NCBI RefSeq assembly: GCF_025024155.1
Contig: NW_026251869.1
Span: 1 to 28,412, forward strand
Reading direction: 5' to 3'
DNA: 28,412 nt
Source: Gamsiella multidivaricata
Taxonomy: Eukaryota; Mortierellomycota; Mortierellomycetes; Mortierellales; Mortierellaceae
Translations under genes and position numbers: made by a program
The notes under the pieces: model-generated
Database searches by the model: none
Told to the model about the DNA's origin: nothing
Seen by the model: only the letters and a program-made list of their open reading frames with translations
Part shown: in pieces, positions 11,623 through 22,470 of the stretch
Layout: each line of letters begins with the position of its first letter
How positions within the stretch are numbered: position 1 is the stretch's first letter

Positions 11623-14600
11623 TCATGATCTACGCCGAAGGGCTGTAAAATAGCGCTCTCCACAAAAGCAGCACACGCCGTTTGCTTTAAGCACTAACTC
11701 TAGCCATGAATCAGAATGGGAACCCGAAAGGAAAGACACCCCCGATTTAGCATCTGGAACCATCAGCGTTTTTCGACGGCAGCCGATACATGTCCTTGGG
11801 TGGAAATCCGCTAGAACTAGAAGCGTGATAGAGCAACGCTGCCAGGCATGGCCATTGGTACAGGTAGCATGCAGCTCGCTCTCCAACTTTATCTCGCCAC
11901 CGCATGCTGGGCATGTTTCCCTTCCAGAACTGAACGAGCGATGGATTGAAGTAGTATTCTTCTTGATGTCCTGCAACATGTCCATTTGCTCCTTAATATC
12001 GCACAAGCCCTGCAATTGGTCCTGCAGAATCCAGTACGTCTTTTCAGCCAAATCCAGCAGCGCTTCGTCCTCACGGTGGAACAGTAGGATACTGTCGCAG
12101 AGCAGCAGTAGTAAAATCTGATCGCATTCTATCGAAGTGGAGGAGCTGTGTTAATGATACTGCCACGATGCTCGTTACTTGACGATGAGTCTTTTCGAGA
12201 TCTGCCAATGCCTTGCCTTTCATTCGCGCCTCTATGTCACTGCTTGACTGCCTTCTCGATATTGCAGCAGATGCCTCATTAAATAGCTGCAGAATACTCC
12301 TTATACAATGCTTCCTTAGACGGATATCGGCTGCTGTTGCTCGATGCCCGAGTTCGCCATCGAAAATATTCACTCCGCATTGCTAAAGGGTGTTACAATT
12401 CACCGTGATTAGTTCGCCGATCGTATTCATCAGTATTCTACTGCTATATAGCGCTAGTACGACTTACCTGAAGCTGCGCCCACAGATATACACAGAGTCG
12501 GTCCGCTGTGATAGATGGCTCTTTAAAGATCGCTGCCTCTAACCTTTGAAGATGAGTTAAATAGTCAGGCTTTATATTTCTCCTATCATTTCTGCACAGC
12601 GGGTTACAATACCATTGTCAACAGGCATACCTTGATTCCGGTGAGGTTCCAGTATCAGGCATGCATTCTTTCCTCGCGAGCGCTTGAATTTCACTGGACA
12701 TTTCGGATGCATTTGCATCCAGAATACTCAGTACTTTCTGTGCAAGTCCTGAAATGCCCCGGCTTGTTTTAGCGGTTTCGTTGAGTAGTGAAAGCAGGTC
12801 CCATAAGTGGTACGTTGGGTTCCTGAGTAGGACTGTAATTGATCATTAAGTTTGAATAGTCATTAAACACACTTGATCCGCAATTGACGACACAGGCCCT
12901 CACTTACCGGCATTGGGAAGGTGTATAAAGATCTCCAGTCGTTTAAGCAGTGCTTGTGCTACGCTCTGAGCGTCATTATGAGCCTTTGATAACACAAAAG
13001 TACATGACTGAAAGCGTTCACGCTGAAATTCCATGCGAAACGAGGAAGCAACGCTATACGTTCACCGGGAATGCTAATCAGCATGGCGACAAAGGATATG
13101 GATATGAGATGTAGATAAGCGTTGCAATTGACCTACTAGTAAACGATGGCAAGCTGAAGACCTCCGACCGATCGGGCGCCAGAGTTGATATGGAGCTGCA
13201 GTTTGCTGTTGGCAATGGCCCCACTAGCCTCTTCATCCCCGCCTTCCTCGTCCGCGTTTGCGTTTTCAGTCTCGCCCTCTTCCTGTGAGATGTTGGTTTT
13301 TGATTGTACATGGCAGTGGGATATAATCGTTTGGTGAATGAACTCAATCCCCTCTTCGTCGACCGTAATCTCATCACCCTGTAGACGGAGAACAGCATGC
13401 TTCCCGTCCATGAAGAAAACAAAGAGTTTTGTCCCATGCGTGTCCCACTCTATGTCTGCGATGGCTTTTGCGATGGGCCGGCGCCACAAAAGAACTTTGT
13501 TCGACTCTGGAAACCAAATGTTCAATCTATTTCCTTTGCTATATGCGAGTGCATTGGGTGCAGCGGCATCCTGCAGATAAAATAAAGTAACGATGGATGC
13601 CACCTGTATTAATAAGGTACGGTAAGTTAAACACTTACATACGTCGTCATCAGAAGAATGTACCTCGATGTTGGTTGGGCTCCAGCGGAGAACCGTGCAT
13701 GGGTGCAGGGTATGGCGAGAGTTATCTATGAGATCTTCAGACACATCGATATCCTTGAGTGGCGTAATGGGGCTGAACTTGATTTTGCGTGCTTGAACAA
13801 CACCATCCGCGGTCGCGAAGGCCAATGTTGAGATGTAGTGATCATCTTCAATCGTCCATGGTGACCAAGCCATACACACAATCCAGGTATCACTTGAGGT
13901 TTTCCATGCCTTGACACATCGAATATTGTGTGGATCTGTCGTATGCCAAATCATGATATGTCCAGCCTTGTTTCCAAGGGCCAGAACTGATCCGATGTTG
14001 TCTACAGCAATTTTTGGTGACCATGCTAAGGAAGCCGATTCGATTCTATCGGCCATCTCCAGATCAATCGTCGGCCCAGCGTTCCAGTGTGCCGCCAAGT
14101 GTTTGTCCAACGCTACATACTGGAAAAACATATATATCTCAGGTCAATGATCGCCCTTCTCATTTAGAAATGGGGCGACAAATAAATGAAACGAGCATCT
14201 TACCTTCTTCCACTGCTTGTCTAAATGAGAGGATGTCGGTATATAAAGAAATACAGAGTGCCTTGAAGTGATGCATGCCAGCATACATCTATTTTGATGG
14301 GATGAACGGCGTATTAGTAGCTGTACTACCTTTGACGGTCGCATTTGCCATGATCGATTGTCGCTCACCCTTTCACAGGCGAACATCCGGTTGGCGACCA
14401 TGCAGCAAGGATAAAATCGATCGACTGAGGCGACATGGCATGCCTCAATGTCGCAACTAAAGAGGATGGACGATAGACCATACATCGCTTGTGTGAGTGC
14501 AGGTCTAATCTCCGTGACAGATTTGCCCACGGGTACATATCCGATTTGATTGTGTACCATTCCCTGGCACCGCCCATGGAGGACTATCTTCTTGAGCGGT

Positions 14601-14874
14601 GAGAGCAGGAGCCGAGGTAATGTAGAACTTGGAAGAGGACTGACCCAGGGCGCCACTGAGTGAGGGTGCCTAGTATCGATTAAATGAATGGAGTATGTGA
14701 CCTAGTCAGTTTCTATGTCCGTTACGCGCTTGTCCTGTCCCTCGAGTCGTTGAAAGACGAATTGTCATTTACAAAAATATGGAGCACGTTGTTGGTGACA
14801 AGTGCCAGCACATTGTCCTCGGACCAGATCAACGATCCCGCTCGGTTAGGTCTCGTTTCGAATTCCACTTCCAT
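11623..14874 (-). CDS. TFIIIC 90-kDa-type subunit (GTF3C4-like)
   Basis: There are eleven exons: 14874-14773, 14669-14558, 14456-14369, 14288-14204, 14119-13664, 13603-13137, 13053-12908, 12832-12631, 12543-12468, 12382-12179 and 12117-11623. They total 2,433 nt, or 810 aa. The N-terminal half is a TFIIIC-delta beta-propeller: LIWSEDNVLALVTNNVLHIF, FYITSAPALTAQE, LAAWSPTGCSPV, CMLACITSRHSVFLY, then WD-like strands LAWSPKIA, SVLALGNKAGHIMIW and TVLRWSPTNIE. The C-terminus is the TFIIIC zinc-finger module: CPACGGEIKL, ATCTNGHAWQRC, HPRTCIGCRR and a further Cys pair (CCFC). The human homologue is part of TFIIIC, which recruits RNA polymerase III to tRNA and 5S promoters and has reported histone acetyltransferase activity. 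A frame change inside the tenth exon region is resolved by donor GTAACG and acceptor GATCAG. Some exon borders are inferred from frame alone, though both end domains are clear. Confidence 0.87.
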
Positions 14875-15097
14875 GGTCCTGACTCGGCTTAACTGATTTT
14901 GCGACGGTTGTGCAGTGTTATTTTGCTCCCAGTGCCACTCGGGCTTTAAAGAAAAGTGACGTGCAAAGTGCAGGTATTGTTGGTTTCCCCCAGCATTTCT
15001 GTGATAAAAGTGCTCGTGCAAAAGGGTCGCGACCAAGCGTGTTCCTTCTCATTTTCGTCTTCCCCACACTTCCTTCACTTTTCCTCGATTCCTCACC
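14875..15097. promoter_or_regulatory. Divergent promoter region between TFIIIC subunit and 3-ketoacyl reductase
   Basis: The start codons of the minus-strand TFIIIC gene and the plus-strand reductase are only 223 bp apart, so both promoters must lie in or overlap this space. The plus-strand side is pyrimidine-rich just before the ATG (TTCCTCGATTCCTCACC). I see no canonical TATA box. Confidence 0.5.
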
Positions 15098-16675
15098 ATG
15101 GAGCACATCACCCAATTCGTGCAGAGTATGCGGCTATGTTCCATCCTAGCGCGTTTACCCAGTCTTGCAGTGGAGAAAACAGCACTGATCTCTTTATGTG
15201 AATGCAATAGAATCAGACAGCAATGCCACGGCTGTTGCCATTTTCGGTGTCATCGGTGTCGCCGCTATTGCCCTCAAGACACTGAGCTTCCTCAAGGTCC
15301 TTGCGGACGTCTTCTTGCGATCTGGAATCAATGTATGCTTTCATCCTTGGTGTGCTGTTTCCGTTCTTTGACTCTCAATACTCTCGTTTCTGACGCGATT
15401 CATTGTCATCATACTACTACAACGTAGGTCAAGAAATACGGAGCTGGACGCGGTGGCTGGGCTGGTAAGGGCAATTGCGTTTTAAACAAGCAAATGACAT
15501 GTATACTGGATGTCGATTGCAGAAATTAACCGATCAAATATCCAAATCGTTCTCTTGTAGTTATCACCGGAGCCACGGACGGCATTGGCAAGGAATTCGC
15601 GTTCCAGCTGGCCTCCAAGAAGCTGAATATTGTTCTTGTTTCCCGTACCGAGAGCAAGCTGAGGGCCATTGCTGAAGAGCTCGGTAAGTATGGGCGACGT
15701 TTGACAATGCGCTTGATCTCTGGACATACTTCCTAATTCAGGCCCATTCCATTTATGGCATATGCTTCTAGAACAAAAATACAGCGTTGAGACCAAGCAC
15801 TATGCCATGGACTTCACCAAGGGATCCGAGGCGGACTACAAGGCGCTCGAACAGTTGCTTAGCTCCATTGAAGTTACCGTGCTCGGTAAGACTACCATGG
15901 TTGCTGCAGAAAACCGGAGAGCATTTTAACTGGTAATTAGGGGAAATGGAATTATTAATTTTTGATTTTATCACGACTTTAACCCCAACCGCGCCCATAG
16001 TCAACAATGTTGGAACCAACCATGAAATCCCCACTCCGTTTGAGCAGGAAACTGACAAGATCATCCATGACATCATTGAAGTCAACGTCAAGGCCGCTAT
16101 GAAGCTCACCAAGATTGTCGTTCCCCAAATGGTTGCTCGGTACGTCTCAGACATAGGATTAGCACGCTAGCAACGGTGTACATGCACTGGTCCTAACCTA
16201 TCCTCACTTTGCCTGAATTCATGTACGTAGCAAGAACGGGTTGATCATCAACCTCGGCTCCTTTGCTGGACTTGTTCCTACACCGTTCTTGTCTGTCTAC
16301 TCTGGCTCCAAGGCCTTCCTCTCCAGCTGGTCCCAGGCCATTGGTGCTGAGTTGGCCCCTAAGGGCATCCATGTCCAGAACGTGAACACATACTTTGTTG
16401 TTTCGACTATGTCCAAGATACGTCGTGCTAGCATGTTGATCCCCATGCCCAAGCCCTATGTGAAATCCGTCCTTGGCCATCTCGGTATCTCAGGGGGTGC
16501 TTCGACCCCATTCACCTCTACACCCTTTTACAGCCACGCGATTGCCAACTGGCTTATCGACAACGTGCTCAACCGTGCCTTCTGGGTCAAGCAGAACTAT
16601 AACATTCAGGTTGATATCCGCAAGCGTGCCTTGAAAAAGAGAGAGCGCGAGGCCGCTGCTGCCAAGAGCCAGTGA
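15098..16675 (+). CDS. IFA38: Very-long-chain 3-oxoacyl-CoA reductase (Ifa38/HSD17B12 type)
   Basis: There are seven exons: 15098-15125, 15211-15332, 15428-15464, 15561-15683, 15772-15885, 16001-16139 and 16231-16675, giving 335 aa. A hydrophobic N-terminal segment (about residues 17-39) should anchor the protein in the endoplasmic reticulum membrane. The short-chain dehydrogenase fold follows: cofactor loop TGATDGIG (65-72), VNNVG (142-146), and the catalytic set Asn170, Ser198 (NLGSFAG), Tyr211 and Lys215 (YSGSK). The C-terminus is lysine- and arginine-rich ([12 protein letters not shown]), as in yeast and animal homologues. It catalyses the NADPH-dependent second step of fatty-acid elongation, feeding sphingolipid synthesis. 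Donors include GTAAGG, GTAAGT and GTACGT; phases agree across all junctions. The first exon encodes only nine residues, so the start depends on the GTATGC donor after CAGA. Confidence 0.94.
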
Positions 16676-18009
16676 ATGGGGCGCGGTTGAAAATATTTGG
16701 AGAGCCGATGGAAGAGATAGAAAGGACCTAAGATGCTGCCATGCGACAGCTATCCAATTTATCATGATAAAGGTTCATGCAAAAAGAACGAAGGAAGAAG
16801 ATCAGCACTGCTGTGCACGAGTTCAGATAAAGTAATCTATGTGTTTATTTCAAAAAAAAAAAAAAAAAAAAAAAAGCGGCCCAAGGTACCATGTTGTCCT
16901 ATTTTTTAAGGAACAGTCTTTAATGACAACCCCTGCAGAAAGTCCATGTGCATTTGCCGAAGGTAAAGGCAGCCTGAGCGTAAACAACAGACCCTCTCGA
17001 GAATCAGCCGCCGTGTGAACACAGGTAAGGTATTACTTGGGCCATAGGCCCGATTTTCAAGGTAAATGAGTTACATGGGTTTCTGCGGGAATTGACTTGC
17101 ATGTTCAACGTGGCAATTGGGTTTCCGTATGGGTTGTCAAATAAGACTGCAACCCAGGTTGCCAAGTAAATTATTCCTTAATGGTCATTAAGGAAGAAGA
17201 CTGGGTAAAAGATTTTAAACAAGGCAGATAACCACACGGCAACGCCATGCGAGCGGGACATTTGTGTGGGGTGAAAAGCATATCCAAGGTTCTCGGCATC
17301 ATGTTGGTGTTATATTGGGCACTGAAGATGAACGTCGATGCATTTTGTCCAGGGGCGGTGCTCAAGGAAGATGCCGGAATACCGCATAGATCTAGTCCAA
17401 TAGGAGAGCTTAGACTCAAACCTTAAACGAAATCAACTGGGTCCAAACAGTAAAAATGGGTGGGGCTAGTGTTTGTTATCAACGTCCCCTCTTCATTTCA
17501 GCGAGAGGCCGTTGTAAAGGCGTGAGAGAAAAAAGGTAGTTAAAGGTTTATGGGTATGGGCATGACTCTTCATATAGCGTGCCAGAGAAGAAGCAGGGAT
17601 GTGTGCCTGATTGCCAATGAGACCGCTTTTCATCTTCACTGTACCTTTTGGGTTAGCGCAAGCAGTACACGATGATCTCCCTACGCTACGATGCATGCAT
17701 TGACGTCTTAAAGAGAGGAGCTGACAGAGATGGAAAGAAAAGAGGACGTTTGCTGCTCCGTGGGGAGTGTCTTCTTGCCTTGGCTTGTTCATTAGTTCAC
17801 AAGGACCCACTTTTTTCTAGCAGAGAGCCCACCTGCGATGGTCGCACAAGATACAATGTCACAACAACAAAAAAGTGGGTCACCTTCCTACATACTCTCT
17901 TCACTGCCTACACTGCGTATTCGCCTATTCACCATCATTGGCACAAGGGCATAAATAAACATAATAATACAGCAGTAGTGAGTCCATGGATTATGAACTT
18001 CGGTGCGGA
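16676..18009. other. Intergenic region: reductase 3' flank and upstream of the zinc-finger gene
   Basis: The reductase 3' UTR is followed by an uninterrupted A24 run at 16852-16875. A minus-strand frame at about 17171-17419 has ordinary-looking composition (PASSLSTAPGQNAS, SAQYNTNMMPRTLDMLF), but it is bounded by a stop on each side and lacks a start, and I recognise no family; it could be a gene fragment. No other gene is supported. Confidence 0.4.
16852..16875 (+). repeat. A24 homopolymer
   Basis: Twenty-four consecutive adenines lie 177 bp after the reductase stop codon. The run could be a simple microsatellite or the tail of an old retroposed insert. The gene itself has introns, so it is not a processed copy. 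Confidence 0.9.
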
Positions 18010-18559
18010 GTGTATCTGTGAGAACAATCGCCCTCTCCACTCCCCTCCCTCCCACCAAGAGCCATTCATTTACTTTTCGACTGATTCAATCATTCATCCG
18101 CCTCGGAGGATTCATTCCCCTTTGGTCATCTCGCTCCCCTCTTCCTCCTTTGATCACAGCCTGCTTAACCTGACGCCACTTTCCTCTCCATCTCGGGATT
18201 CTACCCTTGTGCTATTTCTCCTTTCTCTCCATCGCACTTCCTCATTCCTTTGGATCAACTACTCTCTTCTCTAGATTCTCGTCAGATCCTTTTTTTCTTC
18301 TTTTTTCTTGTTCGCCCCTCCGCACCTTGGCCACTTTTCAGTATCTTCTCTCCACCTCCAATTGATCCACTTCAGGAAGCCAACTAGATCATCTTCCGCC
18401 CCCCGGCTCCTTGTCTCTATTTGACCCCGCAAAAAGAACAAATCCACCCCGCACTTTTCTCTCTTTTCTAAACACACAGCCCCCGGATCCACTGCCTCAC
18501 TTCCCCGCAATTCCCACAATCTCCCTTATCTCCACGTCAATTGCAGCTGCAGTTCAACC
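18010..18559 (+). promoter_or_regulatory. Pyrimidine-rich leader of the zinc-finger gene
   Basis: About 550 bp strongly biased to C and T on the plus strand (CCACTCCCCTCCCTCCCACC, long CTTTTCTCT stretches) directly precede the ATG at 18560. CT-rich tracts upstream of start codons are common in filamentous-fungal promoters and long 5' UTRs. No TATA box is evident in it. Confidence 0.5.
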
Positions 18560-21037
18560 ATGGAGCCATTAAGCATCTCTGCTGTCCCTCCAGCAACAAC
18601 TTTATCCCCATCTACACCTTCTAAACCAGACGACCTGCCTCCATACAGCCTCCCTCGACCACCGACACCACCTGGTAACGGCGAGCCCCCAAAGCCGTTC
18701 CAGTGCCACCAAACAGATGCCCCCGAGAGACCCTATCAGTGTCCCTTCTGCCCAAAGTCCTTCTTCCGCCTCGAGCACTCCAATCGACACATCCGCACGC
18801 ATACAGGCGAAAAGGCTCACGCCTGCAAGTTCCCCGGTTGTACAAAACGGTTCTCCAGGAGTGACGAACTTACTCGACATTCCAGGATCCATACGGGCCC
18901 TAAAGGACTCCGTGCCAAAACACAGCCACAGCCACAGACGGAGGCACAAGCTCAGGTACAACAATTCCAGGCACAATCCCAACTAGATACAGACAACCCC
19001 ACTATCTCATCAACATCAACTCCAGCACCCATACTAGTCTCAGCAGCCATGGCAACATCTGATTCTTCACTGCTTGCATCTCCATCGATCCCATCGCCTG
19101 TATCCGCCATCTCTTCAACATCCTTGGCATTATCATCGCCATTGACCATTGATACATCAGAAACCACAGTGCAATTACCATTGCGGCCCATGGAGAACAT
19201 GTCCACAAGCAACACCTCAGCCTCAGCAGCTTCACAAAACTCTTCAATACCGTCGGTAACACCAACAATAGGAACGGTACCTACAAATGCAACAACAATG
19301 TCCTCGTCAAACACTTCGTCGGCAAAGGAAAGCGACCAAGTGTCTGCTACTGAAGCACAGCCACAGCGGAGATCTCAGAACACAGTTCTGGCTGGAACAA
19401 GCAATAGCAGCTTATCTTGCAATACAAGTACGTCCGTCTTCGATGTGGTTGAAGTTAACAAATGCGCTCAAGGCTTAAATCTAATCCTTTTTTGCGCTTC
19501 CGCATTTTCATAATCATCAGATTCGCAGGCTGATCAGTTCCCTGACAAGCCAGACGACAGTGACGAACCTTCAGGAGAGATCGATCCCAAGCCCAAAAAG
19601 TCCCATCACTGTCCCTGGCCCAATTGCCACAAAACCTTCACGCGTTCGGCCCACCTGGCTCGTCATGTTCGTTCTCATGGTGGCGAACGGCCTTACGCAT
19701 GTCCACAGGAGGGATGTGGCAAGCATTTTTCACGCTCTGATGTCCTCAAGGAACACATTAGGATTCACGACGTCAACAAGGTCCGGAAACGCAAAGCGAA
19801 GCCGTTGGACGATCCGCTAAAGGGGCCAAAGAAGAGCAAGAAGGCATCAAGCATAATGGATGGATCAAGATCGCCCTCGACACGATCTCAGTCAGGATCC
19901 CAATCAATGCCGCCTGCGGACTCCGTTCAGGACAACCGAGCTATGCAGCCGCCATCTGCGCCGCAATACGGATTTCAATACCCTTCCACTCGCTCGAACT
20001 CAAACATGCACCCCTCTCAGCACAGGCTTCAGAATTTTTATCCGCATCGTCTTCAGCAACGTCCATCACGTTCCATGCGGCAGTATCCAATGGCTCACCC
20101 ATACGACAACTCGTACTCGATGATGCCGCATTCAAATCAACCATCTTCCTTTTACATTCCACTCAGTGATATGGGCGATGACGATATGGAGATGGCAATG
20201 GACTTTGATATGGACTTGGGAATGGATCCTCATGGCCGCATTCCATGGCCAATAGACTCGTACCCAAACTCGTTTATGGCTCCAGGAAGGCATCGTCTGA
20301 ACTCAATGGCATCGATGGAGAGCGAACTATCAAGCATGAACGACATTGCGCATCCTCAGTCCAGGAACGGATACATGCACATGGATGTCATGACCCCGAA
20401 CCCGCTTGATGACCCATATCAATTTGACGAGAATGGAATTATGACACCCATTATGGATCACCCCGGCTACTCGCCATATCCGCCTCAGTCTCAGAACCCG
20501 CATTCCTCAAGAGCACCCGGTGATTCCCAGACTTCGACGCACACCTACATTCCTTCCCAGCATCTACAGCAACAACAGCAACAGCAGCAGCTCTTGCTAT
20601 CATCGCGCGAGCCATTTGCACAGTATTCGAGTGAGAGAGAACTGTCTATGGCAGCCCAGTCGACCTACTCTCTTTCGCCCACTTTGACCGAGGCCGCTGC
20701 TCCAGCCCTCGCAACGCTCACATCAGCTCCTAGAGCTTTGATACCGGATGAGGCTGCGGCTGCGGCGTTACAAATGGACACTGGAGATATACCTATTGGC
20801 TCATTGGATGAATTAGACGCAATTGAGGCGGACCTGCTTTTTGCGCAAAGGGATTGGGGCTCCATTCCAGACGAATACCAAGAACCACCCTTTGGATTCT
20901 TTCCAGGCGAATCTCCTCGACTAGCTCTGTCGTATGTACCTCCACCGCCTCTTCCGACCCCACCGCCAAGACGTCACTTTGGCTTTCCGCAGATCTCGAA
21001 CAAGAGTGTTGTCACCACTTTGTCCATGTATCCATAG
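18560..21037 (+). CDS. Four-finger C2H2 transcription factor, CreA/Mig1-like first pair
   Basis: There are two exons, 18560-19427 and 19521-21037 (donor GTACGT, acceptor ATCATCAG), giving 794 aa. Fingers 1-2 (about residues 59-81 and 87-111; [19 protein letters not shown], then [20 protein letters not shown]) closely resemble the CreA/Mig1 glucose-repressor pair that reads GC-rich sites. About 200 Ser/Thr/Gln-rich residues separate them from fingers 3-4 (about 320-342 and 350-372; [39 protein letters not shown]), followed by a basic stretch (VRKRKAKPL) likely to act in nuclear import. The rest is disordered, with M/D-rich, Q-rich and acidic ([20 protein letters not shown]) segments that look like activation regions. 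The intron separates the two finger pairs. Two pairs rather than one is unlike true CreA, so a direct role in carbon repression is uncertain. Confidence 0.9.
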
Positions 21038-21965
21038 TTCTATTGTTTATTGTTGCTTCTCAATAATATTCCAAAGCACTTCTTGTAAAGTAAAATAAAA
21101 GCATCTCTAATAACTCAGCAATAGTATTACTATTCTCTGCCAACGCGGACAAAATTTGCTTGAAAAAAAATAAAAAAAAGGTCTCCCTTATAAATGCTCA
21201 GTATTCATTTCGCATTTGAAAATCAGCATTTTTTACCATTTTCACTCTTTCATTCACCACAGACAAACTTATTCGTGCACTCTTGAAAAAACAGTAAAAA
21301 AAAAAATTAGTTCACTTGATTTCTAAAATATTTAGGAAAAAGACGCACCAATGCACTTTTCTACACTCTTTTTGTATAATTCAATCTGCTACTTGTGATG
21401 AAGATAAAACTCCTCAACGATAAATATATATAGGTTATAATAAAAGAAAAAACTGATATTGTATGTAATGTTCATTATCACAGTGAAAACACCGCTCCTT
21501 ATTAACGACTACGAATATCTATGTATCAGCAGTGTCTTAAAGTGCTCCCGTGCAACACGGACAAAAAAAATACAATTTGTCTCTCTAGTCGATTGACCCT
21601 GCGAGTCTATAGACCTAACTAGCGATGATCTACTACAGTCGTCCTCCCCACCAAAGCAGAACCGATCCACAGTCGCCAGTTGACAGGTTACATTCCCGGG
21701 CCTGCCCTTAGGGCCTGTGCAACAATTACCACACCTCATCAGTGTGTTAGAAGCTGAAACTCCTTGTTACAAAAAGAGTATCTTCCCCATCCACTCCATC
21801 GTTGTCAACCGCCTCCTCCCTTGCAGGCAGTCCAGCAGCGTCCGATCCGGTGCGTCTGGCTCGAGCACAAGGCTAGGGCAGCTCCCATTTGTATGGTCGG
21901 CGAGCAACGCACCACAAGGACAGTGGTCAGCGTCGCAAATGCATCCGTTGCCCTCACTCCAGTCC
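21038..21965. other. AT-rich intergenic region between the zinc-finger gene and the LINE tail
   Basis: An AATAAA at 21094-21099 fits polyadenylation of the zinc-finger gene. The rest to about 21500 is AT-rich with several A runs (21162-21180). From 21500 to 21965 composition is ordinary, but no domain, tRNA or repeat was recognised. Confidence 0.45.
21094..21099 (+). terminator. Poly(A) signal AATAAA of the zinc-finger gene
   Basis: A canonical AATAAA hexamer lies 57 bp past the stop codon at 21037, inside TAAAATAAAAGC. Confidence 0.55.
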
Positions 21966-21991
21966 TTTTTTTTTTTTTTTTTTTTTTTTTT
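21966..21991 (-). repeat. LINE poly(A) tail
   Basis: There are twenty-six consecutive T on the plus strand, A26 on the minus strand, 479 bp beyond the RNase H/zinc-knuckle stop codon. AATAAA is formed at the start of the tail. Confidence 0.75.
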
Positions 21992-22470
21992 ATTAACGAG
22001 AACCCTCATAGACATGGGACTTATTAACTATGGTCTGAAGGAGTCCTACAGGTGGGACAGAAAATAAGCAGCGTACTGCCCGCCCCGACTAGCGCCGCGA
22101 CGGATCCTTGGTTTCATAATCTACAACCGCATGAGTGGCGTGCCAAAGGCTCCTGCTCCCTACGTGGCCTGTTGTGCGCGAAGATCATCCTTTAGCCACG
22201 GTCCTCTGACATTTTATAGAAGCGGCATCCTCCCAGCCGCTCCATCACGTCCAATCGCTGCTGTCCAAAATAATACCGCTGCACCCTCTCATCCGCGGTG
22301 TCGTTGATTTCTTTCCCATCGGGTGCTTGTCGTTGCCTCAGGGTAGATCCCATAAAATCATTGCTGCTACGTCTGTGCTCTCCAACACAGTTGCGTCCCC
22401 GGGCGCGTTTGCTCACAGCAGTGATCCCATGTTCACGTTCCCAGTCGACGGTGACTTTGCATCTTCTGTT
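21992..22470 (-). other. Presumed LINE 3' untranslated region
   Basis: These 479 bp lie between the stop of the zinc-knuckle frame and the poly(A) tail. I find no coding sequence in it. Confidence 0.5.

Noticed and set aside
12118..12178. Apparent frameshift near the TFIIIC zinc-finger exon
   Set aside because: It is explained by a short 61-nt intron, GTAACG to GATCAG, phase 0.
17171..17419. Minus-strand 82-aa frame with protein-like sequence
   Set aside because: It is bounded by stops with no ATG or clear splice sites and matches no family I recognise. It is mentioned in the intergenic entry as a possible fragment only.
17672..18274. 200-aa plus-strand ORF upstream of the zinc-finger gene
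   Set aside because: It has no domain, and its composition follows the CT-rich leader (Ser/Pro/Leu/His). Several stops follow, and nothing suggests protein coding.
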